Assembly (NCBI GenBank): GCA_964023205.1
Contig: OZ026844.1
Coordinates: forward strand, 28,990,934 to 29,054,933
Direction: 5' to 3'
Source of the DNA: Lutraria lutraria
Taxonomy: Eukaryota; Mollusca; Bivalvia; Venerida; Mactridae
DNA length: 64,000 nucleotides
Under the pieces are notes generated by a model. That model worked only from the letters and a program-made list of their open reading frames with translations, did no database searches and was not told the origin of the DNA. The translations under genes and the position numbers were made by a program. Each line of letters starts with the position of its first letter. The stretch's first letter is position 1. Positions 37,601 through 45,628 of the stretch are shown here, in pieces.

Positions 37601-40600
37601 GAATGCAATGAGGACGTTATTGGGACCTAGGGAGAGCGCAGTTCAGTCTGCATGGACGTAGTGAGCACATAATTTGGGCGTAGTATTAACGCAATAGACC
37701 TGGTGACAACGGGAAGCTGCACATGTAATGAACTTACTGGCAACGTGATAGACGCAGTGAGAACCTGGCTAAGACGTTGTAAGGTCGTAGTGCGAGCCTG
37801 AGTGCATCATTTCTTTTCGAGTTTGACCCCGTCCCTGCCACGGCCATCAAAATTTTCAGGACGTGTTAGGAACTTTGCGAGCGTGGTGCGGACGTGTTCT
37901 GGTGTGATGGGGGCATTATAACTGACCGTAGACGTCTTCAAGACTGGGTCACCTTTTTTCAAATGGTGGATATTGGCGAATTCGGTGCAAATAACGCTTG
38001 GATTGACGAGCACGGTGCGACATTGCTATAGATACTAATGAATGGGGCAATGGTGTTAACGAATCGAAGAAATGCAATCAAACTTTTTAGATAACAGCAG
38101 ATTTCTAAATCGTTCAAACTCGTAAATTATATAAGTATGTGCCTAAATCTATTATAATGCAGTTATTAAATGATAAGACCATCTAACAATTTTAACTGTT
38201 CTCTTTAGACCATCACACATAATTAAATAAATATCTGTCAACTGCAAAATATTAATTGATATACACATTTGACTTCAGACTGAAACATCACACACTCTGT
38301 TGGTAACATATACATCAAAAAGAGACTTCAGTTGACACCATACACACTTGTCTAGTGTGAAAGGCCTTGTTATATTAACGTATATACATTCTATTGAATC
38401 TGATAAGCGATGGGGAGATGCTAAGTTATGTTCACAGACATGATGCCTGTATCATGAGTGCTAAATATTTTACAAATGGGTTTCATGTCACAATAATTTT
38501 GAGGAAAACTGTTTTTTACACAGAATAACGGACTAATCTGGCATAATTTGATGAATGACAACGCAATCATTGTACAGAAAACGCATTTTACAACGGCAAA
38601 TACAAACTTAATAAAAACAACTAACAAGACAATCCAAAAAACTAACATTTCGTCCCCCTGCAGGTCCAACATTTCAAAATTGCATGTGGAGGTCAGAAAA
38701 CCAGAGACTGTTTACATAAAATTTCGTTGCATAACATACACATGTTTTCGATGCGAACCGCCTCTCGTGATACGTCGTTGGCCCCCAGTGATAATTCTGT
38801 AAAAAATGATTCAATCACAAAACCCGAAATATAATATATATACTAGTAATTATGAGCTGTTTTTTTGGTAACAACAAGTCTGTGAAAGTTTTGTCAAAAT
38901 CCCATGAAAAAATGTAGGAGTAGTATCCTAAATACATTTTTTTTTAAACACCATGACCCCGTGACCTTGACGTTTGACCTACTGACCTGAAAATGCCCAG
39001 GTCCTGCAGAGGTTTTCATGAGGAACCTACATATATGAAGTTTGATGAATGCAGGTGCAAGCGTTTTGATTAGTGCAAACAAACAGGCAGTGAGACCAAA
39101 AACAATATGCTATTAACACCTGGCCTGGCATATCTAAATATTAGATCAAGTCACAATCAAATGAAATATCAGTCAATCTGTCAACACTGTAATTAGACAT
39201 GTTCAGAAATTGTACAGATAAACATCCTTTATAAAGACACATGTTTAGAAATTGTATCTGATACATTTCACATGAGTCTCATTTAAGACAGTTTTGTTTT
39301 GACTGTTTGCTTATTTGAGTTTTAGGCTCCTTTTCAACAGTCAGAGTCATATGAGGCGGAAAGTTCACCTAACCATCATTCCTGGGATGAGCAAGTACTA
39401 GACTACCAAACTCCATAAGCAACTGTCCGCTTTTTCACATAAATAGTCATGGACGGTAGCTGGGCTCGAACCCACGACCCTCTATCAGTGAGAGGTTACA
39501 GTGATTTTAAGTCAGCAACCTTAACCACTCGACCATGAAGGCAGGTCCATTTCAGACAGTGTAAACATTTAAAAGGAATATACAGGTAATTAAGAATGAA
39601 TAAGAATATTATTTTAAGATTAACATTGTGTCTTATTACACAATAATCATTAGTAACAAGATGTGTTTCAAAAACACATTGCCACCTCCTGGGGCCCTTT
39701 AACTTGAAAGTGCACAAAATAAAGAAAGAGCCATAATTCCGTCAAAAATGATTCAATCACAAAACCCGGAATATCATATATATAATTATGAGCTGTTTTC
39801 TTTGGTAGCAACAAGTCTGTGAAAGTTTTGTCAAAATCCCATGAAAAATGTAGGAGTAGTATCCTAAATACAATTTTTTTTAAACACCATCACCCCGTGA
39901 CCTTGACCTTTGACCTACTGACCTGAAAATGCCCAGGTCCTGCAGAGGTTTTCATGAGGAACCTACATATATGAAGTTTGATGAATGTAGGTGCAAGCGT
40001 TTTGATTAGTGCAAACAGACAGACAAACAGGCAAGCAGTGAGACCAAAAACAATATGCCCCCGATCTATCGATACGGGGGCATAAAAAGCTGCTGATGTT
40101 CATGTGCTCATTATTCAGTTACTGATTTTCAGTATGACTTTCATCTTCAAGGGAATGTGGCCCAGCCCTTGGAAGGAGGAAATATTGCACGTTGAGGGGA
40201 AAAGGGGAACAATAACACGACAATACATATACTCCCAACATTTAATTACCAATAGGTTATAACATGATGGTTACCAAAGTGCTATCCTACAGGTTAATTT
40301 TAAAGTCTTTTGTTTAATTGTTTTGTTTTTTTTCAAGAAAAATTTAATTCTATGGAAGGGAATTTTATATGAATTTAGGGGGATAATACAGTACAGCTTT
40401 TTCAGAGTGGCCCTCTGTAGAGCAACAACCTCTCCATAACAACACCTTCAAAATTTCACTAAGCTGATATTTACTATAAATTTAACCTCTGTAGAGCAAC
40501 AACCTCTCCATAACAACACCTTCAATATTTCACTAAGCTGATATTTACTATAAATTTAAACTCTGTAGAGCAACAACCTCTCCATAACAACACCTTCAAA

Positions 40601-43600
40601 ATTTCACTAAGCTGATATTTACTATAAATTTAAACTCTGTAGAGCAACAACCTCTCCATAACAACACCTTCAATATTTCACTAAGCTGATATTTACTATA
40701 AATTTAAACTCTGTAGAGCAACAACCTCTCCATAACAACACCTTCAAAATTTCACTAAGCTGATATTTACTATAAATTTAACCTCTGTAGAGCAACAACC
40801 TCTCCATAACAACACCTTCAAAATTTCACTAAGCTGATATTTACTATAAATTTAACCTCTGTAGAGCAACAACCTCTCCATAACAACACCTTCAAAATTT
40901 CACTAAGCTGATATTTACTATAAATTTAACCTCTGTAGAGCAACAACCTCTCCATAACAACACCTTCAAAATTTCACTAAGCTGATATTTACTATAAATT
41001 TAACCTCTGTAGAGCAACAACCTCTCCATAACAACACCTTCAAAATTTCACTAAGCTGATATTTACTATAAATTTAACCTCTGTAGAGCAACAACCTCTC
41101 CATAACAACACCTTCAATATTTCACTAAGCTGATATTTACTATAAATTTAACCTCTGTAGAGCAACAACCTCTCCATAACAACACCTTCAATATTTCACT
41201 AAGCTGATATTTACTATAAATTTAACCTCTGTAGAGCAACAACCTCTCCATAACAACACCTTCAAAATTTCCCTAAGCTGATATTTACTATAAATTTAAC
41301 CTCTGTAGAGCAACAACCTCTAAACAACGGCCAATATTTGAAGCTTGTACTGTATATACTTTTCAGACGGGGAATGGGACTGAATTTCTGCCCTAAATCA
41401 GTTCCCAAAAAGCACTGTTCATTTTTTTGCATCCTTTCTTAATTAAACCACTGATTGTTTTGTGACCTATATTGTGTATTTTTCATGTTTTTATCTTCCG
41501 TGAATTTCTTTAATATACATGTAAATTTAAGCAATGTAAACTATTATAATATCTAATGTACAATAAAATATATTGATCTTCTAAATCTATGTACTGATAA
41601 CATGGATTACTTTACTGTCAATGGGTGAAGGTAACCATTTTATTATTGGAAATTGACTTAAGTACAGATTACAAAAAAAGTCAATAAGTAAAACAATGTG
41701 TTGAATAGAAAGATTAAAAGAACAATTTTAAAGAGAAAAAGCCTTGTACATTTAACTTATATATTTCAATGCATTAACACGTTTTTTTTCCAGATTTTGT
41801 CTGACAACAGGGAGGGAAAGAAAAAACAACTTTTTTGGGGGGGTGGGATAATTTCATTTACCTTGTCTGATTGTATGTGTTGATGGATGGCATCCGATAC
41901 CATATGTTGCAAACTAAACAATTTTGTTTTTTATTTATTTATTAAATTCCCAAAACAAGGGTAGAGAATTCTGGTTGTCAGCTCTGTCAACAATTAAATC
42001 ACAATAAAAGCTTGTACTCCCCTTTCAGACAAACAGTCAACCCTGGGAACAAAAGCTACCCTAGGGAAGACAAAATGTCACCTTCATTAGCAGATGGCCT
42101 TTATTTGAAGGTCTTTTTGTTCTGAATAATATTTTTTATATATTGGTCATTATTCACATGGTGGCCTTTATTCAGAGGTGGCTGCTAACACAGGTTTGAC
42201 TGTACTTTCTAGACACATGGTCAGAATATTACCTGGAATGACAGGAACAATCATCCTGAATACAATCAGTATAACCAGCCACAGCTTCTTCTATCTTCTT
42301 TAAATATTTGTCCCATTTTGTATTAGACCCTGAATATAAAAACATACATGATCATCAAATACTTCCAGGAACAGGGTGTCCACAATTTAAGTAAAGCAAA
42401 ATTCCCTGACTTTTCCCTGACTAAAATCAAATTTCCCTGACTAAATTTTTTGTATTTTACGCTTGAGTACTGACATCTGTTGGTCCCCTCCTCCCATACA
42501 GCCAACAATTTCACCTTTTACTTTGCCAACTGTTATTGTATTACTCTTTTGTACATATATTTAATCTAAATTGTTCGGAGGTTTGTTTTTCCTTAATTTT
42601 TATTTCTATTATTCTTTTGCAACATACATGTACATACATGTATATGTATGTTTAAACAAATATTGATTCTATCAGATGAGTGTTTGTCATTTCAAAATTC
42701 CCTGACTTTTCCCTGACTTTTTCTTAAATTCCAAAATTCCCTGACAATTAATTCCCTGACCTTGAAAAAAAAAACAGTGCTGAACGATATGCGTATCGTA
42801 TCGGAAGGTCTCGTATCGGCCGTATCGCGGTTTTTTATTTTATATTAAAAAAACTCTTAGAATGTTGAACAACTGAACTAAATTTGCGAATTTACTCTCG
42901 TATCATCGTCGACAATGCTTACTTAGCAGTGTGAGGTAAAGCTGGACAACGAATTCGATTCGAATACTAGTATTCAGATTTTGTCAAGTAGAAATTGACT
43001 TATAATTTGTATTACGCCACCATGTAATTTTACATAAAATATGGCAGCATTTTGGTTTGCCGATTATTGAAACAAGCACGTAGTTGTCAGTAAGAAGTGT
43101 CAACACGATGTCAAGTATAGTGGTGGGACTAGCAACCTTAGAACAAATATGTCTCACCATCATATGATTAATTATTCATTATTAATTTAGTATTGTTAAT
43201 CAATTTGGCAATCATAACCCTTATTCTTTAAACAATTTTATGTGGCTAGGTTCTATTCTTGATATAAGGTCATTTATGGGACAGAGATTAAAACTTGCTT
43301 CTGTTATAATATTTCTCATAATTATTTAATTTCCACAAAATCAACTAACATATATGTGAATCAAATTGATGACTTTAAGTACAAGACAATTTTAGTTTTA
43401 CATCTTTTTAACAGTTAAGTAGGACTTTCTACCAACAAACAAATATGCAGAGTTCCCAAAAAACATTAATATTACAACGTCTTTCATTACTTGGTAACAT
43501 AGTTTTATATCGTATCGTTGATATCGCATATCGCTTGTACCGTATCGCAATACGTATCGTATCGGCTGAGATCTGTATCGGGACAGCCCTAATACAAAAC

Positions 43601-45296
43601 ATTTCAAATATAAATTTCAAATAAATGTATCATTCACAGTGCAACATAAACTTATCTCTGATATATGGATAAAGTCCTCATTAGAAAAGTACAGACGTAT
43701 CAAATATGCAGCCATTAAATCTGGATGTTTGGATTCTATCTACATGCTATTGCATCTAAATTTTTTCAGGCAAAAGCATTTAAGTTTTTGTACCACCATA
43801 TGAAACTAAATGAAAAAATACTGCATTACAGGAAATAGTACATGTATGTTCAACTTATTGTTACACCACATAAACAAGGGGATGTAAAACTCAGTTGTTG
43901 GTGATTTTAAGACAGCTCATATGAATTATGACATAATTTTTGTCTTTACATAGATCTGACAGATGGTTGTCAATCTCTTTAAAAAAAAGCTGCCTTTCAG
44001 AATTTTCAAAAGCCTTATATTAGACAAGACGATCTAAACATTTAATGCTTTTTAATAATACCTAGTAAAATATTAAAGATCAAAAGATTCATTTGGACAG
44101 TTGCAGTCTGCTAAGTAATTAATACTCTAGTGTATCACTGCATGTTTCCAGAGCAGCATAAATATCATATTGCCATGGTTTGTATCCACCATGAGTAATT
44201 CAAACATGACTTGAATATGCTTAAAGATGTTTGAAAAAATATTGCTCATTAAGAATGCACTAATCACAGGGGGCCAGAGTGGTGATTTGATAATACATGC
44301 ATACTGAACAGAACTGCTAGTGACCAAAAATGAACCTTAAACCAATACAAATGTATATATAAGATACTGTACATTATTTAGCGATCTTGGTATGTGGTTC
44401 ATTTTGGGTCACTATTAACGATGTCAAATAACATACTATCATAACACTGATCAGGTCCCCTGTAGCATTAATCATGGAGTTCTCATTTTACATAAAATAT
44501 CAAATTCAGTGAATGATCATGCATCTCAAAAATTAACTGGCATTCCTAATCCTGTACGGAGAAAGTCATTAAGAATGTTCGAATCACATGGTCCAAAAAA
44601 GTATTGCTGCAGTTTGACTTAGTCCAACTAATTTGACTGTTTGTACATGCTAGGCACTTGTCGACATGACCCCACCGGCACAGGCAGAGAGAATCGCCCT
44701 TCTGAATTTGTTCACAAAATCGGCCAACTGAAGAACCAAATTAGTAGGGCTACTGTACAGTTTGACTATGAACTTGAAGGCATAAATTATGACCTACCCT
44801 TACTTTTTATTAGGCTCAAGGTACAGAACATCGACTTTCTCACTATTTTTCCCTGCTCTCAAAAATAAATCTTTATACCCATCAACGCTGTTTTAATAAG
44901 CATGTATAACCACTTAACCAGACCCAATTTCTTTTTATGCCTAAGAAATATTTGATCTAAATCAAGTTTAATAACCTGAATATGTCAGTGAATATACTAT
45001 TATGAAATAACAACATGACATTAAAATAACGGTAAACAGCATATCAAATGTTATTCATTTCATTATTGTAATAATAGTAAATAATAATATTAGCTAAAAC
45101 CCACAGTTCCGGTGCAGTGCCTGGCTTACTCTTACAATAAATGAGATAAAACATTTATTTCACCTTCTGAATACTTTGATTTATTGTCGGTATGAATCTT
45201 TTCTGTCTCACAACCTTCACAAGTCTTGTCGTTGCATGTCTTATCCGATTTCACAACAATTAATAGTAAAACAAAACAAAACAATTTAACTTTCAT
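22615..45296 (-). CDS. POGLUT1: Protein O-glucosyltransferase 1 (Rumi/KTELC1-type), complete, 10 exons
   Basis: Exons in transcript order: 45296-45164, 42329-42233, 36023-35883, 32267-32132, 28746-28625, 27339-27180, 26271-26213, 24623-24456, 23871-23815, 22750-22615. Total 1209 nt, 402 residues plus stop; all phases agree. The family member transfers glucose from UDP-glucose to serine in EGF repeats (for example Notch) in the ER. Residues 1-17 are a hydrophobic signal peptide ([17 protein letters not shown]). Further on come CSCH near 72-75, [19 protein letters not shown] and [14 protein letters not shown] has Asp150, matching the catalytic Asp I recall as human Asp133. [36 protein letters not shown] (225-239) and [10 protein letters not shown] (287-296) are also family blocks. 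The ATG at 45296 has A at -3; an upstream in-frame ATG at 45368 has a poor context and would bury the signal peptide. Human POGLUT1 is about 392 residues. The usual C-terminal KTEL-type ER-retention signal is absent; this one ends KQIKV. The introns carry the 35, 34 and 74 bp arrays. Confidence 0.95.
22989..23298. mobile_element. hAT-like MITE with CAGGGTTTTTT ends
   Basis: Left CAGGGTTTTTTCTCGG, right inverted CCAAAAAAATCCCTG, 310 bp, AT-rich centre with an A-run then T-run. CAGGG ends are typical of hAT elements, but I do not see an 8 bp target duplication. Confidence 0.55.
23320..23530 (-). repeat. tRNA-derived SINE, reversed
   Basis: On the minus strand it begins with an A-box-like 'GGTCAAGAGGTAGCGCTGG' and has 'GTCGTGGGTTAGATTTTC' as B-box region. 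Same family as 30755-30950 and 53560-53825 (shared 'TTTCCTGTG(A/G)TTTTCT' body). Confidence 0.55.
23655..23765 (-). repeat. SINE body fragment, reversed
   Basis: 'CCCCTTTTCAACAGTCAGAG' and 'CATATGAGGTGGACAGTTCA' as in 47335-47445 and 39325-39545; directly downstream of POGLUT1 exon 9. Confidence 0.5.
24675..24862 (+). repeat. tRNA-derived SINE, in POGLUT1 intron 7
   Basis: tRNA-like head with B-box GGGTTCGAATCTTGG near 24730, then a body without a second tRNA arm and a tail 'CTGTTGAAAAACGG'. Same family as 121-375. It lies antisense to POGLUT1, just upstream of exon 8 in transcript order. Confidence 0.65.
25513..26164 (-). repeat. Dispersed repeat (family E), minus orientation
   Basis: Begins 'AACAAGAGGACCAAGTTAGC' and ends 'GCTCATATGAGCTAAAAA'; it carries 'GATCCAATCAAAAC' and 'TGTCCAA' phrases several times at about 110-120 bp spacing. 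Lies in POGLUT1 intron 7. Confidence 0.5.
27441..28040. repeat. 34 bp minisatellite in POGLUT1 intron 5
   Basis: Unit 'CAGTATCAGGTCTATGAACT' plus 14 more bases. Unit starts run from 27441 to 27917 at exactly 34 bp spacing (15 starts), followed by about 120 bp of diverged units. Only a few substitution types occur (CAGTATC/TAGCATC, CTTTTC/CTTTCC). Begins about 100 bp from exon 27339-27180. Confidence 0.9.
28782..28958. mobile_element. MITE family A copy
   Basis: CAATCAACCCTGTGAACAAA at the left and CACAGTTTGACTG at the right, 177 bp. Lies just upstream of POGLUT1 exon 5 (28746-28625) in transcript order, 35 bp from the acceptor. Confidence 0.6.
29520..30230 (+). repeat. 162 bp tandem repeat with (AACT)n tail
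   Basis: 'GTGTGACCTTGACCTTTGAG' and the following text recur at 29801, 29963 and 30125, i.e. at 162 bp spacing, with an older diverged unit before. It ends in (AACT)n at 30130-30160 and 'CAGGCGGGCTCGACAAAAA'. In POGLUT1 intron 4. Confidence 0.65.
30755..30950 (-). repeat. tRNA-derived SINE, reversed
   Basis: 'GATTCCTGTGATTTTCTTAA', 'CACAGTACTTGGCTTGGTAG' and 'GATTCAAACCCACGCCC' (B-box on the minus strand) match 53560-53825 closely. In POGLUT1 intron 4. Confidence 0.6.
31073..31228. mobile_element. MITE family A copy
   Basis: CAGTCAAACCTGTGCTAGTG at the left; 'CCTTTATTCAGAGG' and a degraded end TTTTATTG at the right. In POGLUT1 intron 4. Confidence 0.55.
31353..31504. mobile_element. MITE family B copy, degenerate
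   Basis: CAGTCACACCTCTCCAGAG and internal 'CTAGAGCAACAATCTCTC' show the family, but the right end is decayed. Confidence 0.4.
31600..32048 (+). repeat. Diverged tandem duplication with 'GGGGTATAAAAA' end
   Basis: 'GGCTAAGTTCAAGGG' at 31621 and 31799, and 'AGTAGTTTGCTCCACAAAC' at about 31755 and 31928, indicate two units of about 175 bp. The end has a small palindrome, CCCCCCTCAAACTTCG..GGGG, then TATAAAAA, as at 40085 and 50835. Confidence 0.5.
33178..35610. repeat. 35 bp minisatellite, 63 copies, with MITE ends, in POGLUT1 intron 3
   Basis: Unit GGAGACCGATCTCAAGTTTT plus 15 bp, first at 33400 and last at 35569. 62 steps of 35 bp minus one base (a single unit near 33812 lacks one G). Variants lie in blocks: GACAGATC at about 34170-34560, ACCTTGGGG at about 34600-35210, GACTGATCTCAGG at about 35250-35520. 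The unit is inverted once at 33194-33230, and both outer borders share CTGAGGTTATAAAACTTGAG in opposite orientation, as terminal inverted repeats would. Confidence 0.92.
35612..35760 (-). repeat. SINE remnant, reversed, next to the 35 bp array
   Basis: 'GTCACCAGTACTAACTACCC' and the 'CAGTGGTCAGTGCGCTA' A-box-like region on the minus strand indicate an old SINE, starting about 15 bp after the array ends. Confidence 0.4.
36240..37320. other. Intronic stretch of unknown origin in POGLUT1 intron 2
   Basis: Less AT-biased and with more CG dinucleotides than its surroundings, with short open stretches on both strands (for example plus 36744-36932), but no frame stays open and nothing is recognisable. 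Possibly a decayed transposon or retrocopy. Confidence 0.3.
37321..37922. mobile_element. Non-autonomous DNA element with CCCCCATCACAC ends
   Basis: Left TTATACCCCCATCACACTAG and right inverted CTGGTGTGATGGGGGCATTA, about 600 bp. The inside has repeated 'GGACGT' / 'ACGTCC'-type words. No transposase frame. Confidence 0.5.
38794..39111 (+). repeat. Dispersed repeat, first of a close pair
   Basis: Runs from 'AAAAATGATTCAATCACAAA' to 'GTGAGACCAAAAACAATATG'; matches 39740-40060 almost base for base over about 300 bp. Contains the 'TGACCTTGAC(C/G)TTTGACC' phrase. Confidence 0.6.
39325..39545 (-). repeat. tRNA-derived SINE, reversed
   Basis: The minus strand begins 'CATGGTCGAGTGGTTAAGG' (A box) and includes 'GTCGTGGGTTCGAGCCC' (B box). 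The body 'CTTTTCAACAGTCAGAGTCA' is shared with about 23660-23730 and 47340-47440. Confidence 0.65.
39661..40088 (+). repeat. Dispersed repeat, second of a close pair, longer copy
   Basis: Includes the 38794 copy plus about 80 bp more on the left ('GATGTGTTTCAAAAACACAT') and the end 'TGCCCCCGATCTATCG..CGGGGGCATAAAAA', a short hairpin plus A-run that looks like a retroelement 3' end. Confidence 0.6.
40389..41352. repeat. 74 bp tandem array inside a family B MITE, POGLUT1 intron 2
   Basis: GTAGAGCAACAACCTCTCC.. recurs at 40417 and then every 74 bp up to 41305 (12 exact intervals). The borders are those of a family B MITE: CAGTACAGCTTTTTCAGAG at the left, GCTTGTACTG at the right. The array unit is the left-centre part of the 931-1106 element. 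Units differ mostly by single bases (AATATTTC/AAAATTTC, AACTCTG/ACCTCTG). Confidence 0.9.
42034..42202. mobile_element. MITE family A copy
   Basis: CAGTCAACCCTGGGAACAAA at the left and CACAGGTTTGACTG at the right, 169 bp. Lies 30 bp from the 5' splice site of POGLUT1 exon 2 (exon end 42233). Confidence 0.6.
42775..43591. mobile_element. Candidate hAT-like non-autonomous element rich in CGTATCG words
   Basis: Left CAGTGCTGAACGATATGCG, right ..CTGTATCGGGACAGCCCTA; both ends carry runs of GTATCGTATCGG in opposite orientation. About 820 bp with an unrelated AT-rich middle and no transposase. Target duplication not visible. Confidence 0.45.
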
Positions 45297-45628
45297 TTTG
45301 GACCGACGCGTCAACTCTTCACCGGCTTCTGTCTCCGTATTGAAGAGCATCCAAGAAACGTAACTCATGGATACCTATAAAATAAATTGATATTATTTGT
45401 TTCTTTTGATAATACGAAAAAACTGTATTGTAAAAACTATCTAATCGACGTATTTGTATTTTTAAGTTAAATGTTTACGTTCAGTTAACTATGTTAATAG
45501 CAAATTTTATTGTTGATTAAGACGTTTCAATTACTGCTCCCTTCCGTTTATAGCAACAGCCAATGAAATTCATTACAGTATAATTACGGTGTAACTAGTT
45601 GTAAATATACATGTTATACTGTGATTAC
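45297..45628. promoter_or_regulatory. Probable bidirectional promoter between POGLUT1 and the Dpy-30 gene
   Basis: Only 332 bp separate the two divergent start codons, so both transcription starts must lie here unless one gene has a further upstream non-coding exon. No clear TATA box at a fixed distance from either ATG is evident. Inferred from gene layout, not from a motif. Confidence 0.5.

Noticed and set aside
44641..44868. ORF of 75 codons in POGLUT1 intron 1
   Set aside because: No recognisable motif, no splice support and no repeat identity; length is within chance for this sequence.
45297..45368. Longer POGLUT1 N-terminus starting at the ATG at 45368
   Set aside because: It would put 24 polar residues before the signal peptide and has T at -3; the ATG at 45296 has A at -3 and directly begins the signal sequence.
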